A stretch of 64,000 bases of DNA from a gamma proteobacterium NOR5-3 (GTDB lineage Bacteria > Pseudomonadota > Gammaproteobacteria > Pseudomonadales > Halieaceae), in contig DS999406.1 of NCBI GenBank assembly GCA_000158155.1, forward strand, positions 266,006 to 330,005, given 5' to 3'. Shown piece after piece: positions 1 to 8,800 of this stretch; position 1 is the first letter of the stretch; every line of letters begins with the position of its first letter. The notes beneath the pieces were generated by a model, which did no database searches, was not told the origin of the DNA, and saw nothing but the letters and a program-made list of their open reading frames with translations. A program made the position numbers and the translations under genes.

Positions 1-252
1 AAAGGGGTACCAGACGTTGCCATTCAGAGTACGCTGATCGTCACCGGGATAGTCCCCATTCGCCTGGGTGGGACGATCACGATCGACAAAAACCTCATCA
101 AGCCTGGCCACGGACCAGGGCCCGGCAGCAAGGCGCGCCTCACTTTCGCTCCCTTGAGTAAACGGCTCCGGCTGGTGCGAGAACGTTACATAGAGCGCCA
201 CTAACCCCAGCAAAACGCCAAAGCTTGCGAGAATTTTGAGCAGAATTTTCAA
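1..252 (-). CDS. N-terminal part of a membrane-anchored or exported protein, possibly an alpha/beta hydrolase
   Basis: Only the first 84 codons are present; the gene runs off the left edge. I start it at the TTG at 252-250 because GAGGTG lies about 8 bases upstream and the frame has no better start. Residues about 4-24 are one hydrophobic segment (signal peptide or anchor), followed by a soluble, acidic stretch. Close to the cut, RTLNGNVWYP resembles the opening strand of dienelactone-hydrolase-like esterases. The catalytic part is outside the window, so the family call is a guess. It is followed at 274 by the CoA-transferase end on the same strand and may be the last gene of that operon. Confidence 0.55.
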   Translation of the reverse strand, partial: MKILLKILASFGVLLGLVALYVTFSHQPEPFTQGSESEARLAAGPWSVARLDEVFVDRDRPTQANGDYPGDDQRTLNGNVWYPF

Positions 253-273
253 CGATCACACCTCAGGTAACGA

Positions 274-1482
274 TCACGGACTTTTATCACAAACCTGGCC
301 TGTACTGTCGCCCCAGGGATCGTCAATGAGATCTGCGTCATGTTCTCCCAGACGCGGCGGCGGGCGCTGGTAAGAAACCGGTGTGCGAGACAACTTGATG
401 GGACTACCCACCACTTTGAGTTCCGCATTGTCCGGGTGCGGCAAATCCACAATCATATCCCGGGCGGCGAGCTGCGGCTCACTCAATGCCTCGGCAATGG
501 TGTTGATGGGGCCTGCGGGAATACCTGCGGTTTCCAGCAACGCGAGCCAGTGCGCGGCATCGCGAGTCCTGAAGCACTCCGCCAGCAAGGGAACCAGGGT
601 GTCTCGATGCGCCACTCTCGCCGCATTTTTTTCAAAGCGGGGATCGGTGGCCCAGGCAGGTCGCTCCAGCAACACTGCCAGCCTGGCAAACTGTGCATCA
701 TTGCCCACCGCCACAATGAACTCCCGGTCCCGGGCTGCAAAGCTTTGATAAGGCACGATGTTGGGATGCGCATTACCCAGGCGCGTGGGTGTCAGTCCCC
801 CCACCAAAAAGTTACTGGCCTGATTGGCCAAAGTGGCGGCCGTAACATCAAGTAACGCAAGGTCGACCTGCTGCCCCAGGCCCGAGCGCTCGCGCTCCGC
901 AAGCGCGGCGAGAATGCCAATGTTTGCGTAAAGCCCGGTCATAATATCCGTCAGCGCCACACCGACTTTTTGTGGACCCGCACCGGGGCGGCCGTCAGCT
1001 TCACCGGTAACGCTCATGAGACCACCCATGGCCTGCACCAAAAAGTCGTAGCCAGGGCGCGATGCGAGGGGTCCGGTCTGACCAAACCCCGTGATGGAAC
1101 AATAGATAAGTCTGGGGTTCTCGCGACGTAAACCGGGGTAATCAAGACCGTAACGCGCAGCATCGCCCACCTTGAAATTCTCAATGAGCACATCGGCCGT
1201 TGCCGCGATGTCTCGCAGGCGTTGCTGCCCCTCGGGCGACTGAATGTCGATGCAGACAGAGCGCTTACCGCGGTTGGTGCATAGAAAGTATGCGGACTCA
1301 CTGCCGGGCTCACCTTCGCTGTTGTCTAACCACGGAGGTCCCCAGCCCCGCGTATCGTCACCGCTGCCCGGACGCTCAATCTTTAAGACGTTGGCACCCA
1401 GATCCGCAAGCGTCTGGCTGGCCCAGGGGCCGGCAAGTACCCGGGATAGATCCAGAACGCGCAGACCATCCAGAGCGGTCAT
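274..1482 (-). CDS. CaiB/BaiF family CoA-transferase, probably glutarate CoA-transferase
   Basis: 402-residue class III CoA-transferase, the normal full length. It begins LDGLRVLDLSRVLAGPW, typical of the family, and the catalytic aspartate is D179 in VALTDIMTG, equivalent to the active-site Asp of formyl-CoA transferase. These enzymes move CoA between carboxylic acids through an aspartyl-CoA anhydride. The start codon overlaps the stop of the glutaryl-CoA dehydrogenase gene by one base (TGATG), so the two are translationally coupled. From that pairing I infer that it activates glutarate with succinyl-CoA as donor, like the SUGCT family. Substrate choice cannot be read from sequence alone. 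Confidence 0.88.
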   Translation of the reverse strand: MTALDGLRVLDLSRVLAGPWASQTLADLGANVLKIERPGSGDDTRGWGPPWLDNSEGEPGSESAYFLCTNRGKRSVCIDIQSPEGQQRLRDIAATADVLIENFKVGDAARYGLDYPGLRRENPRLIYCSITGFGQTGPLASRPGYDFLVQAMGGLMSVTGEADGRPGAGPQKVGVALTDIMTGLYANIGILAALAERERSGLGQQVDLALLDVTAATLANQASNFLVGGLTPTRLGNAHPNIVPYQSFAARDREFIVAVGNDAQFARLAVLLERPAWATDPRFEKNAARVAHRDTLVPLLAECFRTRDAAHWLALLETAGIPAGPINTIAEALSEPQLAARDMIVDLPHPDNAELKVVGSPIKLSRTPVSYQRPPPRLGEHDADLIDDPWGDSTGQVCDKSP

Positions 1483-2669
1483 CAGAAGGCGGGAATATCC
1501 GTTTGCGAGCGTCCCAAAATCAACGCGTGAATGTCATGGGTACCCTCATAGGTGTTCACCACTTCGAGATTCATCATATGACGCATCACCGGATACTCGT
1601 CCGAAATCCCATTGCCGCCCAGCATATCCCGGGCCTGGCGGGCCACATGCAGTGCCTTGCCGCAGGAATTGCGCTTGATCAGCGAAATCAGATCCGGGGC
1701 AATGGCGCCCGCATCCATCAATTGTCCCGCCCGGGCGCAACCCTGGAGACCCAGGGCAATCTCGGTTTGCATATCGGCAAGCTTGAGCTGGACCAGCTGG
1801 TTGGCCGCCAGCGGCCGATCAAACTGCTTTCGCTCCAGGGTGTAATTCAAGGCCGCGTGCCAACAGGCCTCTGCGGCACCCAGCGCACCCCAGGCAATGC
1901 CGTAGCGCGCGTTATTCAGGCAGCCAAAGGGGCCCTTGAGGCCCTGCACATTGGGGAGCAACTGCTCTTCTGACACGAAGACCTCATCCATCACGATCTC
2001 ACCGGTGATGGATGCGCGCAGAGCCAGCTTGCCCTCAATTTTTGGTGCGCTGAGTCCTTCCATGCCTTTTTCCAGCACAAAGCCGCGAATAACGTCATCA
2101 TCGGTCTTGGCCCAGACCACAAACACATCCGCCACCGGACTGTTGCTGATCCACATCTTGGCGCCGCTGATGCGATAGCCGCCGTCTACACTGCGTGCCC
2201 GGGTCACCATGCCGCCAGGATCAGAGCCGTAGTCCGGCTCCGTCAGACCAAAGCAACCAATCCACTCTCCTGTGGCTAACTTTGGGAGATATTTCTCGCG
2301 CTGCTCCTCAGTCCCGTATGCGTAGATGGGATACATCACCAGAGATGACTGAACGCTCAGCATGGAGCGATAGCCCGAATCCACGCGCTCGACCTCCCGG
2401 GCTACCAGACCATAGCTGGTGTAGTCCACGCCGGGACAGCCGTAACCGTCGATAGTCGAGCCCAACAGCCCCAGCTCACCCATCTCCCGAAAAATCGCCA
2501 GATCGGTGTTTTCGTTGCGAAAAGCCTCTTTAACCCGGGGCTGAAGCTTTGCCTGCGCGTATTGCGCCGCAGTGTCGCGCACCATGCGCTGTTCGTCCGT
2601 GAGCTGAGCTTCCAAAGAGAAGGGATCTTTCCAATCCAGCTTTCCCCAGGCCATCTTTTTTACTGCCAT
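1482..2669 (-). CDS. gcdH: Glutaryl-CoA dehydrogenase
   Basis: 395-residue acyl-CoA dehydrogenase. It carries the GCDH-type opening ([13 protein letters not shown]), the FAD-binding [16 protein letters not shown] stretch, and the catalytic glutamate near residue 375 in [16 protein letters not shown], a context specific to glutaryl-CoA dehydrogenases. It oxidises and decarboxylates glutaryl-CoA to crotonyl-CoA, passing electrons to ETF, in lysine, tryptophan or glutarate breakdown. I use the ATG at 2669; an in-frame start 16 codons earlier is possible, but the added residues do not look like family sequence. GGGA about 11 bases upstream is a weak ribosome site. It is first in the operon with the CoA-transferase and divergent from a LuxR-type regulator. 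Confidence 0.93.
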   Translation of the reverse strand: MAVKKMAWGKLDWKDPFSLEAQLTDEQRMVRDTAAQYAQAKLQPRVKEAFRNENTDLAIFREMGELGLLGSTIDGYGCPGVDYTSYGLVAREVERVDSGYRSMLSVQSSLVMYPIYAYGTEEQREKYLPKLATGEWIGCFGLTEPDYGSDPGGMVTRARSVDGGYRISGAKMWISNSPVADVFVVWAKTDDDVIRGFVLEKGMEGLSAPKIEGKLALRASITGEIVMDEVFVSEEQLLPNVQGLKGPFGCLNNARYGIAWGALGAAEACWHAALNYTLERKQFDRPLAANQLVQLKLADMQTEIALGLQGCARAGQLMDAGAIAPDLISLIKRNSCGKALHVARQARDMLGGNGISDEYPVMRHMMNLEVVNTYEGTHDIHALILGRSQTDIPAF

Positions 2670-2842
2670 GCTTCGCGTGTCCCGTGCATAGTTAAGGGTG
2701 TTAATGATGCGCCACATCGGCGACCATCGCCATACCGAAGGAGTGGTACGCCGGCTTTCACGGCAGCTTGCATATTCCTCACAGAGCGAGGCAGGGCTAT
2801 GATGAGCCCATTGCTTACTGACTCAAAGACTAGGCGCGCATC

Positions 2843-3727
2843 TTGGCCTCAAAAGCTGATCTCAAACACGACCCCTCTGCTGACGCCTTATTGGACGACA
2901 AGCTCGCAGCGCTGTCGAAGCTCGTTGCCAGGTGCCTGCCCGCGCTGCGCAGCGATCGCTTTGCCGAAGAATTGATCATGGGGCTGCGCGCCCTGGTGCC
3001 GATCGACGATGCTTCCGTGCTCTACTACGCGCGCGGCGACCTCCCCGCACTGGTGTATCGCGAGACCCCGGAGTCGCGAAGCGAAGACACAATGGAGCGT
3101 TTTCTGGCCGGGGCGTTTCTGCTCGATCCATTTTACAAAGCCGCCACAGAGCATCGCCGCTTTGGTGTTTTCCTGTTGAAGGAGCTGGCTCCCGAACGCT
3201 TTCGTGACAGTGAGTATTACCACAGCTGGTATAGAAACTGCGGCTTTTCGGACGAGTGTGGGTTCCTCATCGAAGTTGGCAAAGAGGCCTTTGTCAACGT
3301 CGCATTGGGGCGTACCCAACAACGACGTTTCAGTCAGGCGCAGCTGCGCACGCTGCGCAGCCTGCAAGCAGCCGTAGAGGAGCTCTGCCGTCAGCATTGG
3401 GCATCCGAGAGCGGATCGGGCGAGGGCATACGCAAGCATCTACACCTGGCTTTGGACGACTTTGGCTCCAGCCTGCTCACCGAGCGTGAGACGCAGGTGA
3501 TTAACCTCGTACTGCACGGTCACAGCACAAAATCTGTTGCTCAACGCCTGGGCATATCAGTAGAAACCGTGAAGCTGCATCGCAAACATGCCTACGCTAA
3601 GCTCGAAGTAAGCTCCCAGGCCGAACTTTTTTATCTATTTCTGGATTCGCTGATGAGTGCGGGCAACTACCGCGGTGGCGACACGCTGGTAAGCTACCTG
3701 GCAAAGCCTGCGCCCAAAAACCTCTAG
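2843..3727 (+). CDS. LuxR-type transcriptional regulator
   Basis: 294 residues. The C-terminal ~65 form a GerE/LuxR helix-turn-helix: LLTERETQVINLVLHGHST, then SVAQRLGISVETVKLHRKH. The N-terminal ~200 residues (conserved-looking LLDPFYKAA and YYHSWYRNCGF) are a sensory region that I cannot match to a named ligand domain; it is not an obvious receiver, since no phosphorylatable Asp pocket is visible. The start is a TTG at 2843, the only reasonable one in frame. The gene is divergent from gcdH across a 173-base gap, so it probably controls glutarate use, sensing glutarate or its CoA ester. It ends 14 bases from the convergent antiporter gene. Confidence 0.85.
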   Translation: MASKADLKHDPSADALLDDKLAALSKLVARCLPALRSDRFAEELIMGLRALVPIDDASVLYYARGDLPALVYRETPESRSEDTMERFLAGAFLLDPFYKAATEHRRFGVFLLKELAPERFRDSEYYHSWYRNCGFSDECGFLIEVGKEAFVNVALGRTQQRRFSQAQLRTLRSLQAAVEELCRQHWASESGSGEGIRKHLHLALDDFGSSLLTERETQVINLVLHGHSTKSVAQRLGISVETVKLHRKHAYAKLEVSSQAELFYLFLDSLMSAGNYRGGDTLVSYLAKPAPKNL

Positions 3728-3741
3728 GCATCGGGTGGACC

Positions 3742-5652
3742 TCAGTCGTCCAGCGAGTCCGTATATCCCTTGGGCGGCGGCGCCCAACCTCGCTCGCTGC
3801 GCGCATGGCCATCGTCGCGGTCGTAAAGCATTAAACCGTGCAGTGCTTCCTCTAATTCGATATACAGCGACTGAAAGCCTCGGCCAAAACGCTCACCTTC
3901 GTCTTTCTTAAGCCACTGCTCGTAAAGTGCATCACGGCCCCGAGACTCTGCTTTGTCAAAAGAAGCAGCCAGGTTCTCGGCTCGAAACGGGTGATAGTCG
4001 AGCGCGCGCAAAGCCTGCTTCCCTAACTGCAAAGCAGAATAATAAGTTTCGCTAACCACCCAGTCGGCGCCCGCTTCACGCAAGGCATACAAGTGGCCGC
4101 GATCATAAGCACGAGCAAGCACTTTAAGCTTCGGGTGGGTATGCTTAAGGTGCCGCGTGAGTGCTATGGCCTGCTCCTCTCCGTCAATCGCCACGACAAA
4201 AAGCGAGGCCTCGTCTACCCCTGCGGCATGCAACAGATCCGGGCGCGTGGCATCACCGAAATAACTTTTGATGTTGACCTGTCGCATGTTATCGATCTGC
4301 TCCGGGCTGCGTTCAAGCACCACCGTGGAAATCTGATTGGCGCGCAAAATCCGATTGATGATTTGACCAAAACGTCCGCTGCCCGCAATGATCACCGGTC
4401 CCCGCTCATCAATCTCATCGCTTTCCCCCGAGTCGGTATTTGCGGTGTATCGCGGCAAAACCAGTCGATCAAAGGCGATAAACAACAGCGGCGTAAGAAA
4501 CATCGACAGTGCCACCACCAGCAGCAGCACCGGCACCAAATCTGAAGGAAGCACGCTGTTTTGCGATGCATAGCTGATCAACACAAAACCAAACTCGCCG
4601 GCCTGCGCGAGACTCAGGGTAAAAAGCCAGCCATCAGCGCGACGCACCTTAAACAACAGGGCAAGCACAAACAACACGCTGGCCTTAAGAGCAATCACCC
4701 CAAGCGTCAGCGATATGACCAGCAGCGCATGCTCCGCCAAGACGCCAAACTGCACGCCTGCACCGACGGTTATAAAGAACAAACCCAGAAGCAGGCCCTT
4801 GAAGGGCTCGATGTCGCTCTCCAGTTCGTGTCGAAACTCGCTATTAGCCAGCACAACACCAGCCAGAAAAGTCCCCAACGCCGGCGAGAGCCCCACCAGA
4901 TTCATGAGCAGCGCAATGCCGATCACCAGCATCAGCGCCGCAGCGGTAAAGGCTTCTCGAAGACCCGTCGCGGCGATAAAACGAAACAGCGGCTGGGTCA
5001 GAAAGTGTCCCGCGACTACCACAGCGGCAATTGATGAGAGGACCACCAGCGCATACATCCATCCGGCCAGTCCCGCCACAAGGCTCAGATCATGATGCGC
5101 ACCTTGGACATCACCGCCGCTGGAGTCCATCAATTCAGGGATAGCCAGCAATGGAATGAGGGCAAGCATGGGAATAACGGCGATATCCTGAAACAGGAGC
5201 ACGGAGAAAGCACTGTGGGCGCCCTCGGACTTATTCAGTCCTTTCTCCTGGAAGGTTTGCAGCACAATGGCCGTCGATGAGAGGCTCAGAAGTAGGCCCA
5301 CTGCTATCGCAGTGCGCCAATCAAGACCAAACTTCCAGGCAATCGCAGCGAAAATTCCGGCGCTCACGGACACCTGCAGACCACCCAAGCCCAGGAGGCG
5401 GCCGCGCATGCGCCAGAGCATGGCAGGCTCAAGCTCCAGCCCTACAAGGAACAGCATCATGACCACGCCAAACTCGGCGTAATGCTGAATGTTCACGCTC
5501 TCTTCGGAGCCCACAAGGCCAAGCACTGGACCGATGGCCACACCCGCGACCAGATAGCCCAGGACAGAGCCAAGACCAAACCGTCTTGCCAGAGGCACTG
5601 CGATAACCGCCGCTACCAGATAGACGAAAACATCCAGCAGTAGGCCCGTCAC
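3742..5652 (-). CDS. KefB/KefC-type CPA2 monovalent cation:proton antiporter
   Basis: 636 residues. About 12 membrane helices cover residues 1-390, including GYLVAGVAIGP and the family stretch LLFQDIAVIPMLALIP. A cytoplasmic TrkA-N NAD-binding (KTN) domain follows near 415-535 (VIIAGSGRFGQIINRIL), then a charged tail of ~90 residues. The family exports K+ (or Na+) in exchange for protons; KefC is held shut by glutathione and opened by glutathione adducts. The start is a GTG at 5652 overlapping the previous stop (GTGA), so it is coupled to the flavodoxin-like gene upstream, as in kefFC/kefGB. I infer electrophile-triggered K+ efflux; plain pH control is the alternative. Confidence 0.9.
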   Translation of the reverse strand: MTGLLLDVFVYLVAAVIAVPLARRFGLGSVLGYLVAGVAIGPVLGLVGSEESVNIQHYAEFGVVMMLFLVGLELEPAMLWRMRGRLLGLGGLQVSVSAGIFAAIAWKFGLDWRTAIAVGLLLSLSSTAIVLQTFQEKGLNKSEGAHSAFSVLLFQDIAVIPMLALIPLLAIPELMDSSGGDVQGAHHDLSLVAGLAGWMYALVVLSSIAAVVVAGHFLTQPLFRFIAATGLREAFTAAALMLVIGIALLMNLVGLSPALGTFLAGVVLANSEFRHELESDIEPFKGLLLGLFFITVGAGVQFGVLAEHALLVISLTLGVIALKASVLFVLALLFKVRRADGWLFTLSLAQAGEFGFVLISYASQNSVLPSDLVPVLLLVVALSMFLTPLLFIAFDRLVLPRYTANTDSGESDEIDERGPVIIAGSGRFGQIINRILRANQISTVVLERSPEQIDNMRQVNIKSYFGDATRPDLLHAAGVDEASLFVVAIDGEEQAIALTRHLKHTHPKLKVLARAYDRGHLYALREAGADWVVSETYYSALQLGKQALRALDYHPFRAENLAASFDKAESRGRDALYEQWLKKDEGERFGRGFQSLYIELEEALHGLMLYDRDDGHARSERGWAPPPKGYTDSLDD

Positions 5653-6269
5653 CCGGTTGACTCCACATCAGAGCTCAGGAGCAATTCATTGACCGTACAT
5701 ACGTCGCTGCGAATCAAGACCTCCAAAGGCTCGCTAGCCAAATGATCAAGCATTGCGGCAAAGGCCTGAACGTGTTCCTCCCGGCGCCCCTCCTCTACCG
5801 CCGTACGGGATCCAAAGAGAGCAAACGGCGGGATGTAGCGCATATGACAAAGCGTTGCAGTTTGCTCAAGAGGCACGAGCAACTCTCTGAGGCTATGATG
5901 GTTATAACCGGCTGCGCCGTAGGCCGACGCGGCTCCCCCGGCACTGCAGGCACACAAAAAGTACTTCCCTGCCAGAGCAGTTCCTTGACTACCGTAAGCA
6001 AAGCCATGCTCCAAAACCAGGTCCTGCCACTCTTTCAGCAGAGCCGGGGTGGAATACCAAAACAAGGGAAACAGAAAAACGATGACATCGTGCTCGCACA
6101 GTCGCTGCTGCTCTTTATCAATATCAATGCGGTAATCCGGATACTCGGCGTACAAGTCGACAAACGTGGTGTTCACATGCGACTTCGCAATGGAAGCGAG
6201 ATGGCTGTTGATCTCGGAGCGACCCGGTGAGGGGTGGGCAAACAGCACGAGCAGCCGACGCGAGATCAC
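5649..6269 (-). CDS. KefF/KefG-like NAD(P)H:quinone oxidoreductase, ancillary subunit of the Kef system
   Basis: 206 residues from a GTG at 6269, chosen because GAGGA lies about 8 bases upstream and the frame starts just after the pirin stop. A longer frame from 6311 would overlap pirin. Flavodoxin-like fold: RRLLVLFAHPSP at the start (FMN phosphate loop) and VIVFLFPLFWYSTPALLKEW, the hallmark of the KefF/KefG/NQO family, where the FMN and dimer sites lie. In Escherichia coli these proteins are peripheral activators of KefC/KefB and reduce quinones. Its position directly before the antiporter, with a 4-base overlap, supports the same role. Confidence 0.87.
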   Translation of the reverse strand: MISRRLLVLFAHPSPGRSEINSHLASIAKSHVNTTFVDLYAEYPDYRIDIDKEQQRLCEHDVIVFLFPLFWYSTPALLKEWQDLVLEHGFAYGSQGTALAGKYFLCACSAGGAASAYGAAGYNHHSLRELLVPLEQTATLCHMRYIPPFALFGSRTAVEEGRREEHVQAFAAMLDHLASEPLEVLIRSDVCTVNELLLSSDVESTG

Positions 6270-6273
6270 AGAG

Positions 6274-7182
6274 TCATTCCTCGCCGGGCAGCGGAATGAA
6301 CTCGTCGTCACCGGGAACCCCGGGGAAGTTGCCTGCGCGCCAATCGTCTTTGGCTTGCTCGATGCGCTCGGAGCTATCGCTCACGAAGTTCCAATACATG
6401 TGACGCTCACCCAGCGTGTCTCCACCAATCAACAGTACCCGGGCGCTCTGTGAGGCGCTAAGAAGTAAGTCATCACTTCCCTCAAGAACCACCATCACGC
6501 CAGCGCTCACCTCCTCGCCGTCTACGAGCACCGCACCCTCAGCAACATACAGGGCATGCTCCTGCTCCTTGAGACTGATCTGCGTCTCGGCTCCTGCGGT
6601 AACAGCAAGATCCGCATACAAGGTTTGCGAGTAGGTCTTAACTGGAGACTGATGACCCGCAAGCTCCCCCATAATCAGCCGAAAAGTAACGCCCCCGGCC
6701 TCCCACTGCGGTAAATCGGCAGCGGGATAGTGCGCAAAGTCGGCCGGTATTTCCTGCTGATCAGCAGGCAGCGCAATCCAGGACTGGATGCCATGTAATC
6801 GCGACGTTTGATCAAGATCCTCGCCGGGTCGCTCGGAATGCACGATGCCGCTCCCGGCCGTCATCAAATTAACAGCACCCGGCTGAATGGGCTGCACAAC
6901 CCCCAGGCTGTCCCGGTGCAAAATCTCCCCTTCGAATAAATAGGTAATCGTTGCGATGCCGATATGCGGATGGGGCCTGACATCAATGCCTTTACCCGGC
7001 GGAAACTCCGCAGGACCCATTTGATCGAAAAACACGAAGGGCCCGACCATGCGCTGACGCGCTGCGGGCAATACCCTGCGAACGCTGAACTCTCCCAGGT
7101 TCTTTTCCCGGGGCTTGATGCGCAGACGTATATGATTACTCTGCTCCTGACACTCGGCTTCTTCACAGCTGAAATAGCTCAT
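6274..7182 (-). CDS. Pirin family protein
   Basis: 302-residue bicupin. The ATG at 7182 is taken because GGGAGGGG sits directly upstream; the frame could open 20 codons earlier without a ribosome site. The N-terminal cupin has the pirin metal motif: FVFFDQMGPAEFPPGKG, then RPHPHIGIATITYLFEGE (two His) and GSGIVHSE (third His), consistent with an iron centre. Pirins act as quercetinases or redox-sensing cofactors. The stop is 4 bases before the KefF-like start, so pirin, KefF-like and KefC-like genes form one run. Together they suggest a quinone or electrophile stress operon; the exact pirin activity is not predictable. Confidence 0.9.
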   Translation of the reverse strand: MSYFSCEEAECQEQSNHIRLRIKPREKNLGEFSVRRVLPAARQRMVGPFVFFDQMGPAEFPPGKGIDVRPHPHIGIATITYLFEGEILHRDSLGVVQPIQPGAVNLMTAGSGIVHSERPGEDLDQTSRLHGIQSWIALPADQQEIPADFAHYPAADLPQWEAGGVTFRLIMGELAGHQSPVKTYSQTLYADLAVTAGAETQISLKEQEHALYVAEGAVLVDGEEVSAGVMVVLEGSDDLLLSASQSARVLLIGGDTLGERHMYWNFVSDSSERIEQAKDDWRAGNFPGVPGDDEFIPLPGEE

Positions 7183-7268
7183 GACCCCTCCCAAAAGACC
7201 ATCGCTCCTGTGACTGGACCTTATCGGTACCCACAAGAGCAAACAAGACGCTCACTGCTTACTGAAGT

Positions 7269-8615
7269 TTACAAACCGGTATCGTATTCCAAAGGGGTGA
7301 CATGGCGACCGAACTCATCAATCTCCTGCTGCTTTAGCAGGCTGTAAACCTCCTGAAAGGAGGAACCCAGATAGTCGGCTACAAATCGTGATTGCCGGAA
7401 AACATCCAGGGCATCGTTCCAGTGCTGTGGCAAGCTGGGCTCCAGCTGCTCCCAGGCATTACCTTCTATGGGTGCTGATGGCTCCAACTCATTGTCGATG
7501 CCGTAGAGCATGCCCGCCAAAAGCGCGGCAATGGCCAAATGCGGCTGCGCATCCGCACCGGCAACGCGATGCTCCAGTCGCATGGCTTTTAAAGGACCGG
7601 CGGGCACGCGCAGCGCCACGGTGCGATTCTCATAGCCCCAGCACGGGGTCAAAGGCGCATGCATGCCCTTTTGAAAGCGACGGTAGGAATTCATGGTGGG
7701 CGCCAGCAGCAACATAATGTCGGGCAAGGTCGCCATGCAGCCGGCTATGGCGTGACCCAACAGCTTACTCCCGGTGGGGCTGCCGTCATCAAACAGATTC
7801 TTGCCGTCCTGATCTTGCAAACTGCAGTGCATGTGCATGCCGTTGCCCGCCAGGTCACCAAAGGGTTTTGCCATGAACGTGGCGACCTGCCCGAAGTTTC
7901 GGGCAATGCCACGAATAGCGCGCTTAAGCAGCAACGCCTGATCCGCAGCCAATAAGGCATCCGGCCCGTGCAGAAGATTGATCTCGTACTGCGACGGTGC
8001 ACTCTCGGTGACTAAGGTATCCACCGGCAGAGCCTGAAGGGCACAGCAGTCCTGCACTGCGTGCATAAACTCATCCACCTCGGCCATGGCCTCCAGACCG
8101 TAGGTTTCGCCGCGTCCAAGAGCACCGCCCACGCTATCGCGCTGGGTGTGCTGCGGCCGACCCTGGGCATCGCGCTCCGGATCTAGAAGAAAAAACTCCA
8201 TCTCACTGGCAACTACGGGCTGCAAACCTTTTGCGCGAAAGCGCGCTTCAACTGCGCCGAGAATTCGCCGGGGATCGAGAGGATTAGCTGTACCATCCTC
8301 CTGATCGAGGCTCACCAGCAGCTGCGCCATGGGACGTTTTCCCCAGGGCATCACGGCGAGGGACCTGGGCTCGGGAACGCAGCAACCGTCGCCGTCGCCG
8401 CCGAGAAACACCCACTCCTCCACGTCCCTGCCCCAGCTATCAAAAACCACGGCGCTCATGGGCAGTTTCAACTGCCCCTTGAATACGCTGGCGATCTTAT
8501 CCCGCGTTACCCACTTGCCACGAAGCCCGCCGGAAAGATCCGTGAGCACCACTTCGAACAAATCGATATCAGCATGATTTGCCAGAAACCCCTCAAGAAG
8601 CTCTGATTTATTCAT
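7269..8615 (-). CDS. PuuA-type glutamine synthetase family protein (gamma-glutamylpolyamine synthetase)
   Basis: 448 residues, the size of gamma-glutamylputrescine synthetase. The C-terminal GS catalytic domain shows SEMEFFLL (metal Glu), PSQYEINL, NGMHMHCSL (metal His) and NRTVALRVP (glutamate/ATP Arg). The adenylylation loop of classic GlnA is not evident. It would ligate glutamate to a polyamine with ATP, first step of putrescine/spermidine breakdown. I start at the ATG at 8615, with GGTGA 8 bases upstream; a GTG 4 codons earlier is possible. It is divergent from an SpuC-like aminotransferase. No PuuB, PuuC or PuuD gene is nearby, so the pathway is split or uses the SpuC route. Confidence 0.87.
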   Translation of the reverse strand: MNKSELLEGFLANHADIDLFEVVLTDLSGGLRGKWVTRDKIASVFKGQLKLPMSAVVFDSWGRDVEEWVFLGGDGDGCCVPEPRSLAVMPWGKRPMAQLLVSLDQEDGTANPLDPRRILGAVEARFRAKGLQPVVASEMEFFLLDPERDAQGRPQHTQRDSVGGALGRGETYGLEAMAEVDEFMHAVQDCCALQALPVDTLVTESAPSQYEINLLHGPDALLAADQALLLKRAIRGIARNFGQVATFMAKPFGDLAGNGMHMHCSLQDQDGKNLFDDGSPTGSKLLGHAIAGCMATLPDIMLLLAPTMNSYRRFQKGMHAPLTPCWGYENRTVALRVPAGPLKAMRLEHRVAGADAQPHLAIAALLAGMLYGIDNELEPSAPIEGNAWEQLEPSLPQHWNDALDVFRQSRFVADYLGSSFQEVYSLLKQQEIDEFGRHVTPLEYDTGL

Positions 8616-8704
8616 GACATGAATCACCGAGGATGGACGAACACGACAATGACATTTGGCAACACCTTTGGGTTAATGGCAGAAACCTGCTGCTGTGACA
8701 CACT

Positions 8705-8733
8705 TTGCTTTCTTAAAACTCGCAAACTATAGC
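8705..8733 (+). promoter_or_regulatory. Possible sigma-70 promoter of the spuC-like gene
   Basis: TTGCTT (8705-8710) and TATAGC (8728-8733) are 17 bases apart, in the gap between the divergent PuuA-like and SpuC-like genes. The -10 matches the consensus at four positions and the -35 at three. The implied start of transcription, near 8740, gives a leader of about 60 bases. I see no clear operator dyad in the gap. Confidence 0.4.
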
Positions 8734-8800
8734 ATCGCGTGGTGCAGATACCGCCACACTGGCAACGACTCCAGTAGCGACAATGACCGGGATACTTACT

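Noticed and set aside
340..1973. Plus-strand open frames opposite the CoA-transferase and gcdH genes
   Set aside because: They overlap strongly supported minus-strand genes and have no domain features.
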